From: DATLEX01 sp035525045
GTDB lineage: Bacteria > Acidobacteriota > Thermoanaerobaculia > Gp7-AA8
Assembly: GCA_035525045.1 (NCBI GenBank)
Contig: DATLEX010000126.1
Coordinates: 1 to 14,619 of the forward strand
Direction of reading: 5' to 3'
DNA: 14,619 nt
Positions 6,429 through 14,619 of the stretch are shown here, piece by piece (the first letter of the stretch is position 1; every line of letters starts with the position of its first letter). The notes below the pieces were generated by a model. It saw nothing but the letters and a program-made list of their open reading frames with translations, was not told the DNA's origin and did no database searches. The translations under genes and the position numbers were made by a program.

Positions 6429-6480
6429 GTGCCCTCACCCGGCGCTTCGCGCCACCCTCTCCGCAAGCGGGAGAGGGCAC
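6429..6480. repeat. REP-like GC-rich palindrome with two alternative folds
   Basis: Outer arms GTGCCCTC (6429-6436) and GAGGGCAC (6473-6480) are perfectly complementary. Inside are a GGCGC-TTC-GCGCC hairpin (6441-6453) and a second stem, CCCTCTCC (6455-6462) with GGAGAGGG (6470-6477). The second stem shares bases with the outer arm, so the two folds exclude each other. Similar CCCTCACCC...GGGAGAGGG units are common dispersed intergenic repeats in GC-rich genomes. I see no transposase or open frame with it. Confidence 0.55.
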
Positions 6481-6512
6481 GTTTCATGAGAAGCGAGAGT
6501 GAGGCCTGACAC

Positions 6513-6612
6513 TGCGGATAAGCGACGGAAAAGCTGCGAAGAAACGAGAGTCATGGTCCACGCGGTGCAGCCGATGCGGAAAAAAGCAGCCGTTCTCCGT
6601 CGCTTTTCCTCA
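6513..6612. promoter_or_regulatory. Second DnaA-box-like cluster, dnaA-dnaN gap (possible second origin half)
   Basis: Tandem 11-mers start at 6513 (TGCGGATAAGC), 6524 (GACGGAAAAGC) and, weaker, 6535 (TGCGAAGAAAC). Isolated copies follow: TGCGGAAAA at 6575-6583, and TGAGGAAAAGC on the minus strand at 6612-6602. The best, 6513-6521, is TTATCCGCA on the minus strand, one mismatch from the E. coli box TTATCCACA. The same 11-mer, TGCGGAAAAGC, occurs upstream of dnaA at 4972-4982. A comparatively AT-rich stretch (about 6641-6690) follows and could be an unwinding element. I see no gene in 6324-6746, only this cluster, two palindromes and the dnaN promoter. Function is inferred from motif and place. 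Confidence 0.5.
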
Positions 6613-6643
6613 GCGAAACCCGCAGCTTCACGCCGATGTGAAC

Positions 6644-6652
6644 TGTTATACT
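6644..6652 (+). promoter_or_regulatory. Probable extended -10 promoter of dnaN
   Basis: TGTTATACT combines the extended -10 TG with TATACT, 5 of 6 to TATAAT. No good -35 lies at the right distance, as expected for an extended -10 promoter. Transcription would start near 6659, giving a leader of about 90 nt before dnaN. It would serve dnaN and perhaps recF. Confidence 0.6.
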
Positions 6653-6746
6653 TTCCAGATCTTTGCAGGGCGTCCAGAAAATTTCCTCACGGACCCACTG
6701 CTACCACCACTAGAACAAAGAAGACTGGTTCCCGAGAGGAAGAGAC

Positions 6747-7877
6747 ATGGAGCTGAGCGTCGGAAAAGTCGATCTGCAGAAGGAACTGCAGCTTTGCCAG
6801 GGGGTGGTGGAGAAGCGATCGACGATCCCCATCCTTTCGAACGTTCTCCTGAAGGCTGCTGACGGCCGCATCCAGATCGCGGCCACGGACCTCGACGTCA
6901 CGATCCTGAGCTCCTGCGCCGCGCGCGTCACCACTCCCGGCGGCGTGACCATCGAGGCGAAGCGTCTCTTCGACATCGTGCGGTCGCTTCCCGACGACGA
7001 CGTACACATCGCCCTGCAGGAGAACAACTCCGTGGCGATCGAGGCGGGGACGGCCAAATTCCGTCTTCTCGGGCTGCCGGCCGAGGACTACCCGACGCTG
7101 CCGACGGTCAACGTCACCGAGGCCTACACGCTGCCGCTCGAGGAGCTGAAGACGATGGTGGCGAAGGTGAAGTTCGCCATCACGCACGAGGAGACGCGGT
7201 TCCAGCTCAACGGCGCGCTGCTGAAGGTGCAGCCCGCCAAGATGGAGATGGTGGCCACCGACGGTCACCGGATGGCGCTGATCAACTTCCCGCAGGGGAG
7301 CGCCGGCGGAAAGAAGACGGGCAGCGACCTGACCATCCTCATCCCCCGGAAGGCCCTCGACGAGATTCTCCGCCTGGAGGCCGGCGAGGACGGCAACGTG
7401 CAGTTCGGCGTGTCGGAGAACCAGCTCTTCTTCGATGCGGGCGACCGCCGGCTGATGGCCCGCATGATCGACGTCAACTTTCCGAACTACATGGAAGTGA
7501 TCGCACGTGACAACGACCGGCACGTGATGGTCGATCGGGAGCGGCTCCTGTCGACCATTCGCCGGATCTCCCTGGTGGCCAACGAGCGGACGCGCGCGGT
7601 GCGCTTCGACTTCGCTCCCGGGAAGCTGACCGTGTCGTCGACGAATCCGGAGCTCGGCGACGCCCGGGAGACCGTGCCGATCGACTACGCCGGCAATGCC
7701 TTCCACGTCGGGCTCAACGCCGCGTACGTGACCGATTTCCTCAGCGCCGTCGACACGCCGAGCGTGGCCCTCGACCTGAAGGACGAGAACAGCCAGTGCA
7801 TCGGCCGGCCGGCTTCCACCTCGGAGGACCTGCCGTACGACTACCTCTACGTGGTCATGCCGATGCGCCTGGCGTGA
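6747..7877 (+). CDS. dnaN: DNA polymerase III beta subunit (sliding clamp)
   Basis: The 376-residue protein is the usual clamp size (E. coli 366). Two copies form a ring around DNA that tethers the replicative polymerase and other partners. Three repeated clamp domains lie at about 1-125, 130-250 and 252-376. Recognisable blocks are QGVVEKRSTIPILSNVLLKA (18-37), TDLDVTI (47-53), FRLLGLPAEDYPTLP (105-119), RFQLNGALL (151-159), TDGHRMAL (171-178), and the C-terminal YLYVVMPMRLA that helps shape the partner-binding pocket. The ATG at 6747 has a GAGAGGAAGAGA ribosome site just upstream. It lies 423 nt after dnaA, an unusually wide gap, and 78 nt before recF. An extended -10 promoter about 100 nt upstream suggests it is transcribed at least partly on its own. 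Confidence 0.98.
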   Translation: MELSVGKVDLQKELQLCQGVVEKRSTIPILSNVLLKAADGRIQIAATDLDVTILSSCAARVTTPGGVTIEAKRLFDIVRSLPDDDVHIALQENNSVAIEAGTAKFRLLGLPAEDYPTLPTVNVTEAYTLPLEELKTMVAKVKFAITHEETRFQLNGALLKVQPAKMEMVATDGHRMALINFPQGSAGGKKTGSDLTILIPRKALDEILRLEAGEDGNVQFGVSENQLFFDAGDRRLMARMIDVNFPNYMEVIARDNDRHVMVDRERLLSTIRRISLVANERTRAVRFDFAPGKLTVSSTNPELGDARETVPIDYAGNAFHVGLNAAYVTDFLSAVDTPSVALDLKDENSQCIGRPASTSEDLPYDYLYVVMPMRLA

Positions 7878-7886
7878 CGCCGGTCC

Positions 7887-7942
7887 TCGGGGCTCGGGGC
7901 TCCGAGGGAGGGCGGGTCCGAGCCCCGAGCCCCGAGCCCCGA
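7887..7942. repeat. Inverted array of GC-rich heptamers between dnaN and recF
   Basis: The left arm is two copies of TCGGGGC plus TC (7887-7902). The right arm is three copies of GAGCCCC plus GA (7920-7942). The 16-nt left arm is perfectly complementary to 7920-7935 or, in a shifted register, to 7927-7942, so the stem can slip by 7 bp. The loop is 17 or 24 nt. It fills most of the 78-nt gap. No T-run follows, so it may attenuate or protect the mRNA rather than terminate it. The unequal heptamer number suggests replication slippage. Confidence 0.75.
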
Positions 7943-7955
7943 CCCCTTCATTAAA

Positions 7956-9032
7956 ATGCGAGCTCTCCACACCGAGAACTTCCGCAATCTGGCGCCCGCG
8001 CAGCACTTCTTTCACCCCACCACCAACATCCTCGTCGGCCGGAACGGGCAGGGGAAGACGAACCTGCTCGAGGCCATCTACTTCCTGGCCACGACCCGCT
8101 CGTTCCGCACCAGGCGCATGGCCAGCCTGTTCCGCTTCGACGCGCCGACGCTGTTCGCCGGCGGCAGGGTGGAACGCGACGGCGTGGAGCGCAACCTCTC
8201 CGCCGGCATGGAGAGCGGCGGGGCGAGGCGGCGCGTGCTCATGATCAACGGCGAGCGCGTCGGCCTGGCGGCCTACCTGGAGGCGCTGGTGGTCTTCGCG
8301 TATTCCGCGGCACGGCTGGAGATCATCCGGGGGGAGCCGGAAGAGCGAAGGCGCTTTCTCGATCGTGGCATCGCCAGCCTCGGAGGAGGGCACCTGGGAC
8401 TGCTGACGCGATTCGCGCGCGTGCTCCGGCAGCGCAACGCGCTGCTGGCGGCGGTGGCGGCCGGCGAGGCGCCGGCGAGCGAGCTCGATGCCTGGGACGA
8501 GGAGTTCGTGGCGTCGGGGAGGGCCATCCAGGCGGCGCGAGAGGCCTACACGCGGGATCTTGCCGCGGCGCTGCGATCGATCATCGACGAGCATGACTAC
8601 CATGTTCGCGACGTCGAGATGCGATACCGGCCGGCGGCGGCGGAGCCGGCGGCGGTGCGGCGCGCCGAGCTGCGCGCGCGCACCTCGCTGTGGGGGCCGC
8701 AGCGCGACGCGCTCGACTTCCTGGCCGGCGGCCGGCCGGCGGCGGAGGTGCTCTCCGGGGGGGAGATGAAGACGATGGTGCTGTTCCTGAAGTTCGCCAA
8801 ACTGGAGCTTTTCCGGCGCCGGTTCGACGAGCCGCCGCTGTTCCTGCTGGACGACATCGACGCTGAATTAGATCTGGAAATCCTGCAGCGTTTGCTGGTG
8901 CGATTGCCGGCCGCGACGCAGGTTTTCGCGACCTCGGCGAAGGAGTCGTTTCTCCACGTCCTCCGGGCGGGTCCACATCTCCGCTTAACCCTTGATGCGG
9001 GTAGGGTTACGACCACACGAGAATTCGCCTGA
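7956..9032 (+). CDS. recF: DNA replication and repair protein RecF
   Basis: The 358-residue protein is typical in length. RecF is an SMC/ABC-like ATPase that acts with RecO and RecR to load RecA at gaps and stalled forks. It starts with the RecF pattern MRALHTENFRNL. Walker A is GRNGQGKTN (28-36), followed by LLEAIYFLATTRSFRT. The ABC signature region reads VLSGGEMKTM (265-274) and Walker B FLLDDIDAELD (296-306). Compared with E. coli or B. subtilis RecF it is divergent: the GPHRDD-type motif reads GPQRDA (247-252), and the S-R/Q-G-Q signature reads SGGE. The Walker residues are intact, so the enzyme is probably active. The ATG at 7956 has no strong ribosome site, because a repeat lies directly upstream. 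It sits between dnaN and gyrB, the standard context, which supports RecF over other SMC-like ATPases. Confidence 0.93.
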   Translation: MRALHTENFRNLAPAQHFFHPTTNILVGRNGQGKTNLLEAIYFLATTRSFRTRRMASLFRFDAPTLFAGGRVERDGVERNLSAGMESGGARRRVLMINGERVGLAAYLEALVVFAYSAARLEIIRGEPEERRRFLDRGIASLGGGHLGLLTRFARVLRQRNALLAAVAAGEAPASELDAWDEEFVASGRAIQAAREAYTRDLAAALRSIIDEHDYHVRDVEMRYRPAAAEPAAVRRAELRARTSLWGPQRDALDFLAGGRPAAEVLSGGEMKTMVLFLKFAKLELFRRRFDEPPLFLLDDIDAELDLEILQRLLVRLPAATQVFATSAKESFLHVLRAGPHLRLTLDAGRVTTTREFA

Positions 9033-9048
9033 AAACGCAATTTTAGGG

Positions 9049-9054
9049 TACACT
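9049..9054 (+). promoter_or_regulatory. Possible -10 of a gyrB promoter
   Basis: The 117-nt recF-gyrB gap begins with a comparatively AT-rich stretch containing TACACT (4 of 6 to TATAAT). I find no convincing -35 and no extended TG. A 7-bp inverted repeat, TAACCCT/AGGGTTA (8986-8992 and 9003-9009), lies upstream in the recF 3' end and could be an operator. Gyrase genes are often controlled by supercoiling, but nothing here proves it. Confidence 0.25.
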
Positions 9055-9149
9055 TTGGCGTTACAAATCGCGGTGAAATCCTCTCGGTGTACGGGCACCC
9101 CCGGCCCGCATCTCTCGCACGAAAAACGAGCCTCACAGAAAGCACATTC

Positions 9150-11612
<2,463 letters not shown>

Positions 11613-11613
11613 C

Positions 11614-11691
11614 TGTCATCCTGAGCCGCGAAGACGGCGAAGGATCCCACGATCAGGGGATTCCTCGCCGTCTGCGCGGCTCGGAATGACA
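11614..11691. repeat. Long imperfect palindrome between gyrB and gyrA
   Basis: Two 34-nt arms (11614-11647 and 11658-11691) are inverted copies with 29 of 34 matching positions, around a 10-nt loop. The left arm begins TGTCATCCTGAGCCGCG, and the right arm, read on the minus strand, begins TGTCATTCCGAGCCGCG. It fills nearly the whole 89-nt gap and ends just before the gyrA ribosome site. Its TGTCATTCCGAGC ends resemble short palindromes dispersed between genes in many bacterial genomes, and resemble the element after dnaA. No coding capacity. It may be a non-autonomous mobile palindrome or an mRNA structure. Confidence 0.8.
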
Positions 11692-11701
11692 CGAGAGAGC
11701 A

Positions 11702-14281
11702 ATGTCCGAATCCGACTACCACAACTTCAAAGACGAACGTCTGCCGATCAACATCGAAGACGAGATGCGCAAGTCGTATCTCGACTACGCGATGTCGGTC
11801 ATCATCGGCCGCGCCCTTCCCGATGTCCGCGACGGGTTGAAGCCCGTCCATCGCCGCATCCTCTACGGGATGTACGAGCAGGGGAACACCGCCGGCAAGG
11901 CCTACAAGAAATCGGCGCGCATCGTCGGCGACGTCATGGGCAAGTTCCATCCCCACGGCGACACCGCCATCTACGACACGGTCGTGCGCATGGCGCAGGA
12001 CTTCTCGATGCGCTACCGCCTGGTCGACGGGCAGGGCAACTTCGGCTCGATCGACGGCGACAACCCCGCGGCCATGCGCTACACCGAGGTCCGCCTCACC
12101 CGCCTGGCCGAGGAACTCCTCCGCGACGACATCGACAAGGAGACCGTCGACTGGGTCCCGAACTACGACGGCTCCATCCCCGAGCCCTCCGTCCTCCCGG
12201 CCAAGTTCCCCAACCTCCTGGTCAACGGCTCCTCCGGCATCGCCGTCGGCATGGCCACCAACATCCCCCCGCACAACCTCGGCGAAGTGATCGACGCCTG
12301 CCTGATGATGATCCAGAACCCCGCGGCCACCTGGCAGGAGCTGATGGCCGTGCTCCCCGGCCCCGACTTCCCCACCGCCGGCTTCATCCATGGGCTGGAC
12401 GGCATCCGCCAGGCCTACAGCGAGGGGAGGGGCATCATCCAGATGCGCGCCCGCGCCAGGGTGGAGACGACACGGAAGGGCGACCGGCAGCAGATCGTCG
12501 TCACGGAGATCCCCTACATGACGAACAAGGCCCGGCTGATCGAGAAGATCGCCGACCTGGTGCGCGACAAGCGCATCGACGGGATCTCCGACCTGCGCGA
12601 CGAGTCGGACCGCGAGGGGATCCGCATCGTGGTCGAGCTGAAGCGGGGCGAGGTGCCGGAAGTCGTCCTCAACAACCTCTATCGCAACACCCAGATGCAG
12701 ACGACGTTCGGGATCATCTTCCTGGCCATCGTCAACAACCGGCCGGAGATCATGGATCTCCCGACGATGATCCGGCATTTCGTCGATCACCGGAAGGAGA
12801 TCGTGATCCGCCGGACGCGCTTCGACCTGCGCAAGGCCGAGGAGCGGGCCCACATCCTGGAGGGGCTGGTCAAGGCCCTCGACATTCTCGACGAGCTGAT
12901 CGCCTTCATCCGCGCCAGCCGCGGCCCGCAGGAAGCGAAGGCCGGCCTCGTGCAGCGCTGGCAGTTCTCCGAGATCCAGGCCCAGGCCATCCTCGGCATG
13001 CGCCTCCAGCAGCTCACCGGTCTGGAGCGCGAGAAGATCGCGAACGAATACAACGAGATCGTGTCGGTGATCCGCGACCTGCGCGACATCCTCGGCAGCG
13101 AGCGGCGCGTGCTGGAGATCATCGGCACCGAGCTGCGCGCGGTGAAGGAGCAGTACGGCGACCCGCGGCGCACCGAAATCATCGCCGAGGCGCACGAGAT
13201 CTCCATCGAGGACATGATCGCCGATGAGGAGATGGTCATCACCGTGTCGCGCGGCGGGTACATCAAGCGCTCCGCCCTCTCGATGTATCGCGCGCAGCGC
13301 CGCGGCGGGAAGGGCCGCATCGGCATGCAGACGAAGGAAGAGGACATCGTCGAGCACCTCTTCGTCGCCTCCACGCACGCCTACGTCCTGGTCTTCACCG
13401 ACAAGGGGCGGATGTACTGGCTGAAGGTGCACACGATCCCCGCGGTCGGCGCCAACGCGCGCGGGAAGGCCATCGTCAACCTCCTCAAGCTCGAGCAGGG
13501 CGAGAACGTCCGCGCGCTGCTCACCACCCGCTCCTTCCGCGAAGGAAAGTACGTGGTCATGGCCACGCGCGGCGGCAAGATCAAGAAGACCGAGCTCTCC
13601 GCCTTCGCCAACGTGCGCAACACGGGGATCATCGCCATCGAAATCCTGGAGGGAGACGACCTCTACAGCGTCGGGCTCTCCGACGGCAACTCGGAGATCT
13701 TCATCGGCACGCACGACGGGCGGGCCATCCGCTTCCACGAGAACGACGTCCGGCCGATGGGCCGCGGCGCCGCCGGCGTGAAGGGCATCACCCTCCGCCA
13801 GGGAGACTTCGTCGTGGAGATGGACGTGCTGCCGCCCGGCGAGAACGGCGCGCCGCCGCCGGCTCCCGACGTCGCCGACGAGGCGGAAGTCGAGTCCGAC
13901 GAGGAGATCGTCGCCGCCGACTGGCGCGGCTCCATCCTCACCGTCACCGAGAAGGGCTTCGGCAAGCGCTCGCCCGTCTCGTCCTACCGGCTGCAGAGCC
14001 GCGGCGGCATGGGCGTGATCAACATCAAGACCACCGACAAGAACGGCAAGGTCGCCGGGATCTCGCACGTGGCCGACGACGACCAGGTCCTGATCATCAG
14101 CGAGCAGGGGATGATCATCCGCTTCCCGGTGGCCGGGGTCCGCTCCATGGGGCGCAACACGCAGGGCGTGAGGCTGATCAATCTCGAGGAGCCGGACCGG
14201 GTGGTCGCGGCGATGAAGATCGTCGACAGCGAGCAGCCGCTGGGCGCCGAGGTCCCCGAGGCCGATGACACGGTGCACTGA
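11702..14281 (+). CDS. gyrA: DNA gyrase subunit A
   Basis: The 859-residue breakage-reunion subunit is close to E. coli (875). The N-terminal domain has SYLDYAMSVIIGRALPDVRDGLKPVHRR-type sequence (25-52) and the catalytic tyrosine Y127 in AAMRYTEVRL. The quinolone region reads HPHGDTAIYD (83-92), with Thr88 at the E. coli Ser83 position and Asp92 at Asp87. The tower and coiled-coil arms run to about 510. The beta-pinwheel C-terminal domain carries the GyrA box QRRGGKG (532-538), which separates gyrase from topoisomerase IV and permits DNA wrapping. An acidic, Pro-rich insert (about 711-738) interrupts the pinwheel blades. The ATG at 11702 has GAGAG just upstream. It lies 89 nt after gyrB, across a palindrome, and 15 nt before a DUF507 gene that is probably co-transcribed. 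Confidence 0.97.
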   Translation: MSESDYHNFKDERLPINIEDEMRKSYLDYAMSVIIGRALPDVRDGLKPVHRRILYGMYEQGNTAGKAYKKSARIVGDVMGKFHPHGDTAIYDTVVRMAQDFSMRYRLVDGQGNFGSIDGDNPAAMRYTEVRLTRLAEELLRDDIDKETVDWVPNYDGSIPEPSVLPAKFPNLLVNGSSGIAVGMATNIPPHNLGEVIDACLMMIQNPAATWQELMAVLPGPDFPTAGFIHGLDGIRQAYSEGRGIIQMRARARVETTRKGDRQQIVVTEIPYMTNKARLIEKIADLVRDKRIDGISDLRDESDREGIRIVVELKRGEVPEVVLNNLYRNTQMQTTFGIIFLAIVNNRPEIMDLPTMIRHFVDHRKEIVIRRTRFDLRKAEERAHILEGLVKALDILDELIAFIRASRGPQEAKAGLVQRWQFSEIQAQAILGMRLQQLTGLEREKIANEYNEIVSVIRDLRDILGSERRVLEIIGTELRAVKEQYGDPRRTEIIAEAHEISIEDMIADEEMVITVSRGGYIKRSALSMYRAQRRGGKGRIGMQTKEEDIVEHLFVASTHAYVLVFTDKGRMYWLKVHTIPAVGANARGKAIVNLLKLEQGENVRALLTTRSFREGKYVVMATRGGKIKKTELSAFANVRNTGIIAIEILEGDDLYSVGLSDGNSEIFIGTHDGRAIRFHENDVRPMGRGAAGVKGITLRQGDFVVEMDVLPPGENGAPPPAPDVADEAEVESDEEIVAADWRGSILTVTEKGFGKRSPVSSYRLQSRGGMGVINIKTTDKNGKVAGISHVADDDQVLIISEQGMIIRFPVAGVRSMGRNTQGVRLINLEEPDRVVAAMKIVDSEQPLGAEVPEADDTVH

Positions 14282-14296
14282 GCCGTAGAGAAGCCG

Positions 14297-14581
14297 ATGG
14301 TAAAGATGTCGCGGGAGCGTGTGGAGAGGCTGGCGCGGGAGCTGATCGAGGCCATGACCGCCTCGCGCACCATCGTCCTCCTCAAGGGCCGCGACGTCGT
14401 GCAGCAGTCGATCGCCTACGCCCTGGCCGAGGAGTTCAAGCGGGAGGAAGAGCGCGAGGACGCCGTCCGGCGCCGCATCTCCTCCATGCGCAAGGCCCCT
14501 CCCCGCCGCTCACCGGAGTGGGAAGTCCTCTTCCACAGCCTGATGGAGGAGGAGTACATCCGCGAAGGGCTCGAAGGCTAG
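14297..14581 (+). CDS. DUF507 family protein, function unknown
   Basis: A 94-residue, strongly charged, helical protein. It resembles DUF507 (PF04368) by the MSRERVERLARELIEAM start (4-20), the glutamate-rich helix EEFKREEEREDAVRRR (45-60), and SPEWEVLF (72-79) followed by an acidic tail. Length fits a single DUF507 unit; some relatives have two in tandem. No signal peptide, membrane segment or catalytic motif is visible, so a cytosolic protein-protein or regulatory role is likely, but none is known to me. It starts 15 nt after gyrA with a GAGAAG ribosome-like site and is followed at once by a strong hairpin, so it looks like the last gene of a gyrA operon. The ATG at 14306 is an alternative start that would remove only three residues. 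Confidence 0.85.
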   Translation: MVKMSRERVERLARELIEAMTASRTIVLLKGRDVVQQSIAYALAEEFKREEEREDAVRRRISSMRKAPPRRSPEWEVLFHSLMEEEYIREGLEG

Positions 14582-14590
14582 GAGCAGAGC

Positions 14591-14619
14591 CTTCTCCCCC
14601 GCCTCCGGCGGGGGAGAAG
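14591..14619 (+). terminator. Hairpin after the DUF507 gene, probable terminator
   Basis: Arms CTTCTCCCCCGCC (14591-14603) and GGCGGGGGAGAAG (14607-14619) are perfectly complementary: 13 bp with a TCC loop. It starts 9 nt after the DUF507 stop. The window ends at the last base of the stem, so a T-run cannot be checked. It could equally be one of the dispersed CTCCC/GGGAG palindromes of this genome. Confidence 0.6.

Noticed and set aside
6429..6480. CRISPR array
   Set aside because: The repeats here and at 7887-7942 are palindromic or tandem heptamers without regular unique spacers, and there are no cas genes.
6499..6862. Small open frames in the dnaA-dnaN gap (85 and 74 codons)
   Set aside because: No convincing ribosome site or family similarity; one runs into dnaN out of frame. 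The region is better explained by origin-like repeats and the dnaN promoter.
6687..8603. 638-codon open frame antisense to dnaN and recF
   Set aside because: Spans two real genes and the repeat between them; no recognisable domain.

Overview
This window is a chromosomal replication-origin region from a GC-rich, diderm (Gram-negative-type) bacterium. Three features support a diderm: YidC has an N-terminal membrane anchor and a large periplasmic domain, GyrB is about 820 residues with the long TOPRIM-region insert typical of Gram-negative enzymes, and a DUF507 protein follows gyrA. From memory, the gene order, the single-domain DUF507 gene and the sequence style suggest Acidobacteriota (perhaps a Thermoanaerobaculia- or Vicinamibacteria-like lineage). 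I could not run a phylogeny, so this placement is tentative.

Layout. The left half (1-4774) is read leftward as one tight operon, rpmH-rnpA-yidD-yidC-khpB-mnmE-mnmG, with mnmG cut by the window edge. Gaps are 1-8 nt, or a 4-nt overlap (khpB/mnmE), until the last gap of 45 nt, which holds a near-perfect parS site next to the mnmG start. Region 4775-5015 is the divergent gap with the rpmH promoter, the dnaA promoter and an 11-bp-phased set of DnaA-box-like 9-mers. The right half is read rightward: dnaA, a 423-nt non-coding gap, dnaN, recF, gyrB, gyrA and a DUF507 gene. Transcription on each side therefore runs away from the origin, in the direction of fork movement.

How the genes work together. 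DnaA opens the origin, the DnaN clamp holds the polymerase, RecF repairs stalled forks, and GyrB/GyrA relieve supercoils. Leftward, RnpA matures tRNA, L34 joins the ribosome, YidD/YidC insert membrane proteins, KhpB is an RNA-binding regulator, and MnmE/MnmG modify the tRNA wobble uridine. The parS site implies ParB-directed origin segregation.

No accessory, defence or mobile gene cluster is present; the protein-coding content is classical. The points worth a second look are non-coding: the same 11-mer DnaA-box-like repeat on both sides of dnaA (a possible bipartite origin), the parS site in the mnmG leader, and four different palindromic or repeat elements in the dnaA-dnaN, dnaN-recF and gyrB-gyrA gaps. 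Several core proteins also carry unusual residues at normally conserved sites (DnaA domain IV, RecF, KhpB, YidC).
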